Of a stretch of DNA of 64,000 nucleotides, positions 45,207 through 54,750 are shown piece by piece. The stretch spans positions 5,084,001 to 5,148,000 of the forward strand of contig CAKKNE010000005.1 of NCBI GenBank assembly GCA_918797485.1, written 5' to 3'. Both the position numbers and the translations under genes were made by a program. The notes below the pieces were generated by a model. It saw only the letters and a list, made by a program, of their open reading frames with translations, did no database searches and was not told the origin of the DNA. The DNA is from Pelagomonas calceolata. Taxonomy: Eukaryota; Sar; Pelagophyceae; Pelagomonadales; Pelagomonadaceae. Every line of letters begins with the position of its first letter. Position 1 is the first letter of the stretch.

Positions 45207-46589
45207 ATGCGTCGCCTCGCCGTCGCGCTCGCATTGCAGACCACAACCGCCCTCCAGACACCAACAAAAAAACCACTGCCGCTAAGGATCGACGGCGAAT
45301 GGTACGACGCGCGCCACTACGCCGAGACGACGCACGCCGGCGGCCGGTGGCTCGTCGAGTACGCCCGCGGGCGCGACGTGTCCTTCCTCTTCAAGTCCAT
45401 CCATTCTTTGAACGAGGAGAAGGCGCGGAACGCGCTCCGGAAGCTGCCGAAGATCGACGAGCCCCGCGACGCGGCGCCGTACGGCTTCGCGCTGGGCGAG
45501 GAACCGGACGAGGTCGAGATCGACTCGCCGTTACGGAAGGAGCTCCGCGCGCTCGTCCGACGGAGGTTCGGCACGGACCCCGACGCGGCGAAGGCGACGC
45601 CTGGGCAATGGCTGCGCATCGGCCTCTTCGGCGCGCTGACGGCGTCGGCGTGGCTGCGGTGGCTGCAGGGTTCCGTCCTCGCGACGCTCGTCCTGCCCTT
45701 CGCGGCCTGGCTGCTCGTGGCCCACACCGCGCACGACGCCACCCACGGTAGTCTCTCGAAGCGGCCCTGGGTGAACTACTGGCTCCAGTTCACGGCGCAC
45801 CCGCTCTTCTTCAACGTCTTCGTGTGGATCCCGCAGCACCTGCACAGCCACCACCAGTTCACGAACGAGCACGACTTCGACGTGGACCTGCACCACTTCG
45901 CGCCGGCGGCGCTGTCGCCCGAGACGCCGATTAACGACAAGTTCAACGAGGCCTGGACCTTCTGCTGGAAGGGGTGTTTGACGACGCTCGGCACGTCGCT
46001 GCTCCAGCCGCTGCGGACGCTGCTCGACAAGCCGACGCCGAACTTCGACGTGAACATCACGCCCGTGCCCGACGACGTTTCCAAAAAACAGCTCTGGCTC
46101 TCCGTGGCGCCGACGATCTTTTGCCTCGTGTATCCGCTGCTGGCGTTCGGCGTCGGAAGGGGGAATTGGGGCTTGGCGGTACTCGAGAGCCTGTACCCGT
46201 TCGTGGGGGCGTCGCTGATCTGGACGGCGATGACGCAGACGAGCCACGTCCAGGACGACTGCCACCAGCCCGTCGCCGAGGACGACTGCTGGACCGCGCG
46301 GCAGATCGCGCACTCCTACGACTACTCGGTGCACAATCCAAGAGAGCGGGAGCTCGTTGCCATGCTGACCGCGGGCCTCAACATGCAGTCCCTGCACCAC
46401 GCGATACCGACTGTGGCGCAATCGCGCCTGGCGGGCCTCTACGAGGAGTACGCCGAGATCGCGGCGCGCCACGGCGCGGCGCCGCGGACGTCGCGCAACA
46501 TCCTGACGGCGTCGCGCGAGCTCCTCGAGTACCTCTTCGAGAACAACGCGCCCGTGCGCGCCGCGGAGGCGGTGCCCGTGGCGAGGTAA
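45207..46589 (+). CDS. Front-end fatty acid desaturase with N-terminal cytochrome-b5-like domain
   Basis: 460 residues from ATG 45207. A hydrophobic leader is followed by a b5-like region (GEWYDARHYAETTHAGGRWL, where THAGG stands for the usual HPGG haem motif). Membrane helices carry three His boxes: HDATH, HLHSHH and, as the third, QSLHH, where Gln replaces the first His as in front-end (delta-4/5/6) desaturases. These enzymes insert double bonds between an existing one and the carboxyl end in PUFA synthesis, in the ER or chloroplast membrane. Regioselectivity cannot be read from sequence. The b5 motif is atypical and may bind haem weakly or not at all. Intron-free. Confidence 0.88.
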   Translation: MRRLAVALALQTTTALQTPTKKPLPLRIDGEWYDARHYAETTHAGGRWLVEYARGRDVSFLFKSIHSLNEEKARNALRKLPKIDEPRDAAPYGFALGEEPDEVEIDSPLRKELRALVRRRFGTDPDAAKATPGQWLRIGLFGALTASAWLRWLQGSVLATLVLPFAAWLLVAHTAHDATHGSLSKRPWVNYWLQFTAHPLFFNVFVWIPQHLHSHHQFTNEHDFDVDLHHFAPAALSPETPINDKFNEAWTFCWKGCLTTLGTSLLQPLRTLLDKPTPNFDVNITPVPDDVSKKQLWLSVAPTIFCLVYPLLAFGVGRGNWGLAVLESLYPFVGASLIWTAMTQTSHVQDDCHQPVAEDDCWTARQIAHSYDYSVHNPRERELVAMLTAGLNMQSLHHAIPTVAQSRLAGLYEEYAEIAARHGAAPRTSRNILTASRELLEYLFENNAPVRAAEAVPVAR

Positions 46590-46903
46590 TGTTAGTTTAT
46601 TTATCTAGAGGTCGACGCATCAGTGGCCCGGGCACGTCGTGGGCCGGCGGCGGCGCAGGCGGCGCGATTTTTGAGGTTGACGGCTAGCGGCTGTAAGACA
46701 CTAGGAAAATGGGCTGTGGGTCCAATTTGGTGCGCAGCTACGCTTGCGCTGCGCACGCCTGCAAGGGCCGCCGGCTGTGCCTCCTCAGGCTACCGCGGCG
46801 CTCGCATCTCTGCGGCGCGAGCATCGCTGCGGCGCGCGCGCGAGCTTGAATAATAGCGAAGCACCGCCGCCGCCGCCTGCGCGCGCGGGCGCGGCGCAAC
46901 GTC
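46590..46903. other. Intergenic region
   Basis: 314 bp between two plus-strand genes, with a type A palindrome at 46683-46704. No other feature is seen. Confidence 0.45.
46683..46704 (-). promoter_or_regulatory. Recurring CTAG palindrome, type A
   Basis: On the minus strand CTAGTGTCTTACAG followed by CCGCTAGC. It lies 200 bp upstream of ATG 46904. Confidence 0.65.
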
Positions 46904-48313
46904 ATGGCCCTCGTCCAGCAGCAGGCGCCGACGCTCTTCCTGAGCTTCGAGGCGACCCAGACGTTACGGGACTGCCACCGCGTCGCGCCGAAGGACAACG
47001 GCACGCTGCTGCGCGACGCGGTGGCGGCGGCGCGGTCCTACGCGCTCTGGGACTACGCGGGCCTCGCGACGCGCGACCGGAAGGCCCTCGAGGCGCGGCT
47101 CGAGGAGCTCCAGCGGTGCGACCCGGGCGCGAAGGTCTCCGAGGACGCGTTCGTCGCCGCCGTGATCCACGGCGCGCGGGTCGGCGTGCCGCCGCGGCCG
47201 CGGCCGAAGCGGCTCGTCGACGCCGACGCGTCCTGGGAGGCGTACCGCGCGCGCCTCGAGAAGCTGAGCCTGGGGAGCACGCGCTACGACGTCGCGCCGG
47301 GCACGCCGCGCGCGCCGTCGCCGCCGCCGCCCCTGGACGCGGCCGCGCGCCGGCTGCCGGCGGCCGAGCTCGCCGCCTTCTCGCCGCGGGCCGCGCGGGC
47401 GAAGGAGGAGCGGGGCTGGGAGCGGCGCAAGGCGGCGCGCGAGGCTCACGTCGAGAAGCGGCGCCAGGACCATTTGCAGCGCATCCGCGCCGAGCAGGAG
47501 GCCGAGGAGCGGCGGCGCGCGGCGGCGGCGGGGCCCGCGCGCCTGCTCGCGCTGGCGAACCGGGCCAAGGACCCGATCGGCGACGACGACCGGCGGAAGG
47601 CGCACCGCGCGATCCGCGCGCCGGACCGCCAGCTCGTCGCGGAGATGCTGGGGAAGAACTCGCCGGTCGAGGTCCTGCGCTTCGTCAACGCCGAGGTCTT
47701 CGGCGAGCACACGCAGCGCCTGAGCCCGTCGGGCTGGCTCGTCGACGAGGTCGTCAACTACTACATGTTCCTGCTGCAGGAGCGCGACGCCCTCGTCTGC
47801 GCGTCCGACGGTAGCCGGAAGCCGTGCCACTTCTTCAACAGCTTCTTCTTCACGAAGCTCCTGGAGAACGGCAGCTACAACTACCGCCAGGTCAAGCGCT
47901 GGACGAAGCGCTTCGACCTCTTCTCGCGGTCCAAGGTCTTCGCGCCCGTGAACGTGGGCAACATGCACTGGTGCATGGTCATGGTCGACGTGGCGCGCAA
48001 GGAGGTGCGCTACTTCGACTCCATGGGCGCCGGCGGCGAGCCCTACCTCAAAGCGATGAAGCGCTACCTCGAGGACGAGCACCGCACGAAGAAGGGCTCG
48101 GAGCTCGAGGGCGGCTGGACGCTCACGCGGACGACGCGCGACACGCCGCGGCAGACGAACGGCTACGACTGCGGCGTCTTCGCGTCGTTCTGCGCGCACT
48201 ACATGTCGCTCACGGAGCAGCTCGACTTCTCGCAGGACGACATCCAGCACTTTCGCATCCGCATGATGGTGGACATCCTCAACAAGCGGATCCACACGGG
48301 GGGCGATGTGTAG
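46904..48313 (+). CDS. Ulp1/SENP-type (C48) SUMO or ubiquitin-like protease
   Basis: 469 residues from ATG 46904. A basic coiled stretch lies at 165-210. The C48 peptidase domain spans about 270-465: GWLVDEVVNYYMFLL, then NVGNMHWCMVMVD with catalytic His355, YFDSMG with Asp372, Gln417 of the oxyanion hole and Cys423 in QTNGYDCGVFASF. The triad and spacing match Ulp1/SENP proteases that process SUMO and strip it from targets. Localisation is not shown by a clear signal. All catalytic residues are present, so it is likely active. Confidence 0.92.
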   Translation: MALVQQQAPTLFLSFEATQTLRDCHRVAPKDNGTLLRDAVAAARSYALWDYAGLATRDRKALEARLEELQRCDPGAKVSEDAFVAAVIHGARVGVPPRPRPKRLVDADASWEAYRARLEKLSLGSTRYDVAPGTPRAPSPPPPLDAAARRLPAAELAAFSPRAARAKEERGWERRKAAREAHVEKRRQDHLQRIRAEQEAEERRRAAAAGPARLLALANRAKDPIGDDDRRKAHRAIRAPDRQLVAEMLGKNSPVEVLRFVNAEVFGEHTQRLSPSGWLVDEVVNYYMFLLQERDALVCASDGSRKPCHFFNSFFFTKLLENGSYNYRQVKRWTKRFDLFSRSKVFAPVNVGNMHWCMVMVDVARKEVRYFDSMGAGGEPYLKAMKRYLEDEHRTKKGSELEGGWTLTRTTRDTPRQTNGYDCGVFASFCAHYMSLTEQLDFSQDDIQHFRIRMMVDILNKRIHTGGDV

Positions 48314-48470
48314 TATAAGTTTCTCTTTATCGTAGTCTGCTTTGCTTAGAGCTCGGCCGCCTCCACGACCCGCCGCGGGCGCTGCGTGACCGAACGCCCG
48401 CCCCGCCGCCCCCGCGGGCTCTCGTACGCCGCCCAGTCCCTCGCTTTTTTCGGAAGACACACAACCGTTA

Positions 48471-49640
48471 CTACGAATCTAGAGCCCGCACGCACCATCT
48501 CAGTTTGCAGCACCCGCTCCGCGAGTTTGACCTCCGTTCCTGCGGCGACGGCCGGACGGGCCGCCGCGCAGCGTCCGTGTAGATTCCAGAAGCGATGCCC
48601 TTTTTGAAGGACTTCTTCACGCGTCGGTCCTCGCCTGAATGAAAGGTCAAGAAAACCGCGCGGCCGCCGGGCGCCAGAATGTCTGGCAACGAAGCAAGGA
48701 GTTCCTCAAGCGCAGCGAACTCGCCATTCACTACAATCCGTAGGGCTTGCATCGCTCGCTTCACGGCGTCGTCGCCGGTGCAGTCCTCCTCCTCGAGGCG
48801 GACCGCGCGTACGCGGTCGGCGAGTAGGGTCGTCGTCGCCGGCACCGATTCTTTCAATATTGCGACGGCGATCTCGCGCGCGTCGCGACGGGAGAAGTCC
48901 GCGCCATCCCGCAGTGCCGCTGACAGTTCCTTGATCGACGCGCGGCCCAGCCAGTCCGCCGCGGTGGCCTCGGCCAGGCCCATGCGCATGTCCAATGGAC
49001 CGTCCCTTTTGAAAGTAAACCCCCGCTCCGGGTCGTCGATCTGCATCGACGAGCAGCCCAGGTCCGCCAGGAGGCAGGACGCCCTCACATGGCGTTGCGC
49101 CAGCTCGGCGCCGACGCGCGCGTAGTTCGCGTGGACCGCTTCCAGTTCTACGTTGCCGTCGGAGGCCAGCGGCGCCAGGCGCTTTGATGTCCTCGCGAGC
49201 TCGACGCCGTCGCGGTCGAAGCACAGCAGGCGCGCGTTGGGTGGCAGCGCCGCGATCAGTGCGGAAGAATGGCCGCCATAGCCCAGCGTGCAGTCAACGG
49301 CAACGTCGGCGCCGGTCGCGTTTAGGTGCTCGAGGCACTCGCTTACCATTATTGGGACATGCGTGCCGGCGGGCGTGCCGCCCTTCTCCAGGACCCGCTT
49401 GACGGTCGCCTCGTCGCCCGCTTGTTCCTTATACCGCTCGCTGAAGTTCCGCGGGTACCTTCCAGCGTAGCGCTTGCGACGCGTGTGGGGCGCGGCGGCT
49501 GGCGTCGCAGCTGGCGTCGCAGCGTCAGCAGCGTTGGAAGCACCCGACGCGGCAGCATGCCGCTGCACGGTGCAGCGTTGCCTCGCGTCGAAACGGAAGC
49601 TCTGGACGACTGCAGCGCACCATAATAGAACCCGGAGCAT
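48471..49640 (-). CDS. rsmH: RsmH/METTL15-type rRNA (cytosine-N4) methyltransferase, organellar
   Basis: 389 residues, start ATG at 49640. An N-terminal leader of about 75 residues (hydrophobic MLRVLLWCAAVVQSF, then Ala/Arg-rich) suggests plastid or mitochondrial import; the F after the hydrophobic run fits a heterokont plastid signal. The MraW/RsmH core has HVPIMVSECLEHL, VDCTLGYGGHSSALI (SAM binding), LADLGCSSMQIDDPERGF, DGPLDMRM and LTFHSGEDRRVK, which is the family's HSxEDR motif. The enzyme methylates C1402 of bacterial-type small-subunit rRNA, so an organellar ribosome is the likely target. Confidence 0.92.
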   Translation of the reverse strand: MLRVLLWCAAVVQSFRFDARQRCTVQRHAAASGASNAADAATPAATPAAAPHTRRKRYAGRYPRNFSERYKEQAGDEATVKRVLEKGGTPAGTHVPIMVSECLEHLNATGADVAVDCTLGYGGHSSALIAALPPNARLLCFDRDGVELARTSKRLAPLASDGNVELEAVHANYARVGAELAQRHVRASCLLADLGCSSMQIDDPERGFTFKRDGPLDMRMGLAEATAADWLGRASIKELSAALRDGADFSRRDAREIAVAILKESVPATTTLLADRVRAVRLEEEDCTGDDAVKRAMQALRIVVNGEFAALEELLASLPDILAPGGRAVFLTFHSGEDRRVKKSFKKGIASGIYTDAARRPVRPSPQERRSNSRSGCCKLRWCVRALDS

Positions 49641-49833
49641 CGCTACGACGCTCTGCAGGCACGATCGGTATCAGCTTGTGCACACTGCAGGCTCGGGCAC
49701 CTGCACAGGCACGAATGACAACGACGGTCCCTAAGCGCTTCAGCTGCGCCGTGGACGTTCAGAAAACGCCGCGACGCCCTTCCCAAACTTTCTTGCTCAG
49801 CCCAGAGCCTGCTTATTTCACCGAGGCCTCAGG

Positions 49834-49857
49834 GCTAGCGGACTGTAAGACACTAGC
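49834..49857 (-). promoter_or_regulatory. Recurring CTAG palindrome, type A
   Basis: On the minus strand GCTAGTGTCTTACAG followed by TCCGCTAGC. It lies 194 bp from ATG 49640 and 248 bp from ATG 50105. Confidence 0.65.
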
Positions 49858-49978
49858 TTTTTCACCAGGGCTGCCGCGTCGTACAAAACGAGCGATAATC
49901 GCGTACGGGGTGTTGTTAAAGCGCTCGAATCGCTGTCAAACGTCCACGCCTGCCTCCTGCAGCATCACTAAAACGCAG

Positions 49979-50096
49979 CGAGAAGAGCAGCACTGAAAAA
50001 CAGGCGGACGCAGTCGCACAGTCGACGCCAGGCGCAGCGCGAGGAAAGCAGCACTGAAAACAGGCGCAGCAGTCGCACAGTCAACGCGAGGCGCAG
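49979..50096 (+). repeat. 59-bp tandem duplication ahead of helicase ATG
   Basis: Two copies with AGCAGCACTGAAAA, CAGGCG, CAGTCGCACAGTC and AGGCGCAGCGCGA. The second copy ends about 8 bp before the start codon, so the repeat is in the 5' UTR or core promoter. Confidence 0.7.
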
Positions 50097-50104
50097 CGCG
50101 AAGA

Positions 50105-53100
50105 ATGGCCTGGCGCGGCCGAGGCCGAAGCTACGGCAAAGGTAAAGGTTATGGACGAGGCGGCAAGGGCAAGGGCCGCGGGCGCGGGAGAGGCCGCGGG
50201 CGCGGCGCCACCAGGACCTGGACGCGCGACAAGACGGCCGCGGACCGGCGCGAGGCCCTGCCGGTGACGCAATTTAAAAAACAGATCGTCGAGCTGGTCG
50301 CGGCGAACCGGGCCGTCGTCATCACGGGCGAGGCCGGCTGCGGCAAGTCGACGCAAGTGCCCCAATATATTATTGATGCGCCGCGGCCGGAAAACGAACG
50401 GGAGCCGCGCGTGCTCGTGACGCAGCCGCGGCGCGTCGCGGCCGTGAGCGTCGCGCGGCGCGTCGCGGCGGAGCGCGGCGAGGCCATCGGCCAGTCCGTG
50501 GGCTACCACGTCGCGGGCGACCGGCGCGGCGCGCCGGCCGCGGGCGAGGTCGACGAGGCCGCTTTGGACGAGGAGCTCGACGCCTACCAGCGCGAAGGGA
50601 AAGATGAGGACGACGACGACGAGGAGCTCCGGGCCGTGCCCGCGGCGCAGGGATCGGTCAACAAACCGGCGAAGTGCGTCTACATGACGACCGGGGTGCT
50701 CTTGCAGTTACTCACCCATCATAGAGACGACACGGCCATGAACTACTCCCACATTTTGATCGACGAGGCGCACGAGCGCGACGTCGACATGGATCTCGTG
50801 CTGGTCACATTAAGGCGGATGGTCATCGACGGGCGCACCTCATCGAAACGCGTCCCGAAGGTCATCATCATGTCGGCGACCGTCGACGCGCAGCGGTTGT
50901 GTGGCTTCTTCGGCGACCGGACGCCGCATTTGCACGTCGGCACGCGGCCCTACCCCGTGCGCGTCCACGACCTCGAGGAGGTCATCCAGAAGTCGCGGTC
51001 GACGGAGTTCCGCATCGAGCCCTGGAGCGAGTACGTGCCCAAGGACACGCAGAACGCGCGGTTCGAGCGCGAGGCGTCGCGGGCCTGCGTCAGCGTGCTC
51101 AAGGCCCTCATGGACGCGGACTTCGAGGCGAGCCTCCTGCCGCCCGACACCGAGTCGAGCACGCGCAAGGACGTCCTCGTCTTCGCCCCGGGCGTCGCGG
51201 AAATCGAGGAGCTCGAGAACTTGTGTCGGAAGGAGGGCGTCCAGCGGCTCTACGACGTGTTGCCTTTACATGGAGCTCTCGACGACGAGCAGCAGCGCCA
51301 CGCGCTCACGACGCCCGAACATTCCGAGAAAAGGCGCTGCGTCATCACGACGAATGTCGCCGAGAGTTCCGTGACGGTGCCCGGCGTGCGCTTCGTGATT
51401 GATTTTGGTCTTGAAAAATTGCCGGTCTATGATCCGCGGACGCGGACGCAAGCTTTGCTGACGAGACACTGCTCCCGGGCGTCGTGCGCGCAACGAGCGG
51501 GCCGCTGCGGCCGCGTCGCGCCGGGCGCCTGCATCCGGCTCTACAGCCAGAAGATCTATGGGTCCATGCCGCCGTACATCCCTCCGGAAATTGTGCGCGC
51601 GCCCCTGCCGACGGTGGCCCTCAAGGCGTTGTTGTTGGATGACCAGCCGGCGCAGCTATTGGCCGAGGCCCTCGACGCGCCGCAGCGGCGCGACGTGTTG
51701 GACGCTCTACAATCGCTCGTGAAGATCGGGGCGATTCGGAGAATTGGAGAGGACTTCGAGGTCGAGCCCCTCGGCGAGTTGGTGGCTCGCTTGGAGGTCG
51801 ACGCGAACATTGGGAGGCTCGTGGCCTTCGGGGCGGCCCTGGGGTGCTTGGACGACATGTGCGTCGTCGCCGCGGCCGTGTCGCTGAGGGACGTCTTCCT
51901 GCAGCCCTTCGAGGCCGGCAAGAAGAAGGCCGAGGAAGCGACGGAGGGCGACCCCTTGGCTCTAACCTTAGACCAGGGCCGGCAGGAGGTGGCCCACTTC
52001 CTCCCTCGGCGACGGATCACGGAACAACAACAATTCTCCGACGCTCTCGCGACAGTCGCTATTTTAAGGGAGTTCAAACGGCGACTAAGGACGCAGTCCC
52101 GAGATGATGCGGCCAGATACGCGCGCCAGAACCACGCCTCGTTTAAACGCCTGGTGGAAGTGGACGCGTTGTCTCGGAGGTTGGGCGACACGTACGATCG
52201 ACTCATCGCAAGACGACAAAAAAGACCGAGAGGCGCCCTGCAACGATTAAGACGCGCGCGGAACGGTCTGCAGCACCTCCTGAAAAAACAACCTGCTTTA
52301 ATTACGACGGCAAAAAAATTCGCCCTCTTATGTTGCTTCGCGCCGTTGGTCGCGGTCTCGGACGGCTGCGAGCAGTCGACGGAGCAGAGGGGTATATTGC
52401 GGTTCCGCGTCGAGCCCGCGCGGCCCCGGGAATCATTCACAGAGGACGCGAAGAAGGCGCGCCAGGCCTTCGACAAGTGCGGCGCGACGGACGCGCGCCT
52501 GTATCGGGAGGGCGAGGAGGACCGGATGGAGGAGGAGGCACCGCCCGCGCCCGCGCCGGCGCCCGCGCCCACCGAAACGACGACCACCCAACCGCTGGAC
52601 ATCGAGGGCCTGAGCGGCAACGAGGACGACGAGGACGCGGAGCAAAAGGCCCGCGACGCGGATTTTGATGCCGTCTACGAGGGCCTGGACACGAAGCCCG
52701 ACGCCATGGAGACGGACGAAACGCCCGTGTATTTAGAGCTGACGACGCGGTCGGCGCAGGACGCGGTCGCGTGCGCGCGCATGGCCGGCGTGCGCGGGTC
52801 GTTAAGGTTGCCTCTAGGTCGGGACGGGTCCTTGCACCTGCGCGACCCGCAGCTCAAGGCGGCGACGCTCCAGTTCCGACGACCGGGCGCGTCGGCGCAC
52901 GTCGAGCCGACGTGGTCGTCGCCGAACGCGCGCTTCTTCGTGGACCCCTACGGGTCTGCGGCCACGCGGCGGCGGTGGCTCGTCGCGCCGTGCTTCTCGT
53001 CGCGCGGCGCGTCGAAGACGCGGCAGCTCGCGCACTCGCCGACGTTGCTCCCGGCGGAGCCGCGCGGCGCGGCGGAGTTATTATTACTGGCCTGCTCGCG

Positions 53101-53542
53101 CGACGTGCGGTGGCTGCTGGATGATGATAGGATCGTGGGCGTCGAGCTGTTCGGGACGCAGGCGCCGGACTCGTTGATTGTGCCGCTCGTGACCAATATT
53201 GACGCGAAGGACGTGCGCCTCCTGAACAAAGTCCGGGAGGCCCTATCCAAAAGTTGCCGGGACCCCGACGGCGCGCCGGGCGCGGCCGTGCAGCCGCTAG
53301 TGGACCTGCTGGACCGTGCGGACCGGGAGCCGTTCGAGGGGCTTGATAGTTTCGCCGAGGCGCAACTGCTGCCGGGCGTCGACGAGGAGGAGGTGTTGCT
53401 GGCGCCGCTGTCGCGCGTGGGTATGGCGGCGCTCGAGGAAATTGAGGACAACGGCAAGCGGGAGCGCGACGACGACGAAGCCGTCGAGGAGGAGGCGGCG
53501 CCGACCCAGGATCTCAAACGTGCTCGGTTGGCGGACTACTGA
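50105..53542 (+). CDS. DEAH-box RNA helicase with RGG/KG-rich N-terminus
   Basis: 1,145 residues from ATG 50105. The N-terminus is a Gly/Arg/Lys-rich RNA-binding tail (residues 1-36). Helicase motifs: I GEAGCGKST (75-83), Ia TQPRRVAA, Ib MTTGVLL, II DEAH (220-223), III SAT (257-259), then TNVAESSVT, and VI QRAGRCGRV. Winged-helix and ratchet (HA2-like) regions follow. The order is that of DHX-type 3'-5' RNA helicases (DHX9/29/36/57 group). An acidic insertion (about 147-185) between motifs Ia and Ib is unusual. Two further acidic, disordered stretches lie in the C-terminal half. The exact ortholog is undecided. Confidence 0.9.
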   Translation: MAWRGRGRSYGKGKGYGRGGKGKGRGRGRGRGRGATRTWTRDKTAADRREALPVTQFKKQIVELVAANRAVVITGEAGCGKSTQVPQYIIDAPRPENEREPRVLVTQPRRVAAVSVARRVAAERGEAIGQSVGYHVAGDRRGAPAAGEVDEAALDEELDAYQREGKDEDDDDEELRAVPAAQGSVNKPAKCVYMTTGVLLQLLTHHRDDTAMNYSHILIDEAHERDVDMDLVLVTLRRMVIDGRTSSKRVPKVIIMSATVDAQRLCGFFGDRTPHLHVGTRPYPVRVHDLEEVIQKSRSTEFRIEPWSEYVPKDTQNARFEREASRACVSVLKALMDADFEASLLPPDTESSTRKDVLVFAPGVAEIEELENLCRKEGVQRLYDVLPLHGALDDEQQRHALTTPEHSEKRRCVITTNVAESSVTVPGVRFVIDFGLEKLPVYDPRTRTQALLTRHCSRASCAQRAGRCGRVAPGACIRLYSQKIYGSMPPYIPPEIVRAPLPTVALKALLLDDQPAQLLAEALDAPQRRDVLDALQSLVKIGAIRRIGEDFEVEPLGELVARLEVDANIGRLVAFGAALGCLDDMCVVAAAVSLRDVFLQPFEAGKKKAEEATEGDPLALTLDQGRQEVAHFLPRRRITEQQQFSDALATVAILREFKRRLRTQSRDDAARYARQNHASFKRLVEVDALSRRLGDTYDRLIARRQKRPRGALQRLRRARNGLQHLLKKQPALITTAKKFALLCCFAPLVAVSDGCEQSTEQRGILRFRVEPARPRESFTEDAKKARQAFDKCGATDARLYREGEEDRMEEEAPPAPAPAPAPTETTTTQPLDIEGLSGNEDDEDAEQKARDADFDAVYEGLDTKPDAMETDETPVYLELTTRSAQDAVACARMAGVRGSLRLPLGRDGSLHLRDPQLKAATLQFRRPGASAHVEPTWSSPNARFFVDPYGSAATRRRWLVAPCFSSRGASKTRQLAHSPTLLPAEPRGAAELLLLACSRDVRWLLDDDRIVGVELFGTQAPDSLIVPLVTNIDAKDVRLLNKVREALSKSCRDPDGAPGAAVQPLVDLLDRADREPFEGLDSFAEAQLLPGVDEEEVLLAPLSRVGMAALEEIEDNGKRERDDDEAVEEEAAPTQDLKRARLADY

Positions 53543-53651
53543 TAATGGCTTGTTTACTAGTTCTCTTCCTAGATATCAGCTTCCCCATTTAAGACTACAT
53601 GATTGATTAGGCCTCGCCTAGCCGTCGCCCGTCGCCGATCCGCGGACGACC

Positions 53652-54464
53652 TCAGATAGTCGTACCCGGGACTTCCGGTACGCTTTCGTCGTCTTGATCC
53701 TCGTCGCTTTCCATGGGCGCGGGTGCGCTCTCCATGGCGGAATCCGAGGCGGTGGCCATCTGGTCCGCGGGCGGCGGCGGAGGAGCCGCGGGTGGCACCT
53801 CCGGAGCGGGCGGCGGCGGAGGACCCGCGGACGCGTCCGCGGCGCGTTCCAGCTCGTTCGGCACGAACTTACGCGGTACTGCGTCGTCCGCCGGGCTGTC
53901 CTGGCCGTCGTCCTCGTCGGGCTCGTCCGGGAAGTTCAGGTGCGAATGCACGAGCTCGGGCATGTACCTCCGGACGAAGGCGTCGACGGCGCGCGCCGCC
54001 TGCTTTTCCTGCGCGCGACGAAACCGTCACGGACTCACGGTAGCCTCTGGCGAGCCTTCGAACGAACGAGCGAGGCTTCGGACGCCGACCCACGCATGAT
54101 CAAACAGGCCGATGTTGTAGACTTGGCCCTCGTAACCTAATCGTTTTGCGAGGCGGACGGCCGCCCGCCAGCGGCCCTTCTTGCGGTCCCAGGTGACGCC
54201 GTAGAAGCTCGATTGAAGCGGGCCGAAGTCGTGCTCGTTGCCGGTGTCGTCGTCGGACTCCGAGTAATCCTCTTCATCGTCGTCCGACGCGGGCGGCGGG
54301 GGTGGCGCGGCCGGCTCGTTCGCGGCGCCGCTCGCGAGCCACAAATCGTAGAGCGCCAGCGTGTCCGGGTGGATCGGTGGCCGCGTGGGGTCCGCCGAGG
54401 CATCGATTGTTGCGAGTAGGTTTTGAGCGAGGGCTCCCGCCGGGATGGAGGCTTTTGCGGTCAT
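53652..54464 (-). CDS. AP2/ERF-domain transcription factor; join(53652..54008,54096..54464), minus
   Basis: 241 residues, start ATG at 54464. An AP2 domain is split by an 87-bp intron: SFYGVTWDRKKGRWRAAV, VYNIGLFDH | EKQAARAVDAF, then ending HSHLNFPDE. The match to YRGVxWxxxxxKWxAxI...LGxFDTEEEAARAYD...LNFP is good, and the alignment requires the donor to be GC (CAT|GCGTGG), a GC-AG intron with no target duplication. An acidic Ser/Asp stretch precedes the domain, and a Pro/Ala-rich acidic tail follows. Single AP2 domains bind GC-rich DNA. They are known in plants, apicomplexans and some stramenopiles. Confidence 0.82.
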
Positions 54465-54750
54465 CGCGCAGTGACCAAGACTTTTGACCTGCCTTCACAA
54501 AATTCGATTCCCGAGCCTCCAGAGATGCTGTCTCCGCGCTTGTGACTGCTCCTCTGTGATTGTGTATTGTCCCTGCGTCTCTCAACTCTCCTTGTCGCTC
54601 GACGAGCTCGCAAAGGCAAAAAAAAATGGCCCTGAAAAACCCGTTTTTTAGGCCGACGCCTGAGCGAGGCTGACCGGCCCACGCCGTCGCCGCGAACCAT
54701 CATCCACGATATAGTATGCACTTAGACGGGGGCCGGGGGAAACGAAATAT

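Larger units (their letters stand above)
49641..50104. other. Divergent promoter region
   Basis: 464 bp between the RsmH-like and DEAH helicase starts. It contains the palindrome at 49834-49857 and the tandem duplication at 49979-50096. Confidence 0.55.

Noticed and set aside
44800-45276. N-terminal extension of the 2OG oxygenase frame
   Set aside because: It runs through the divergent promoter, the CTAG palindrome and the desaturase start; ATG 44799 opens a signal peptide.
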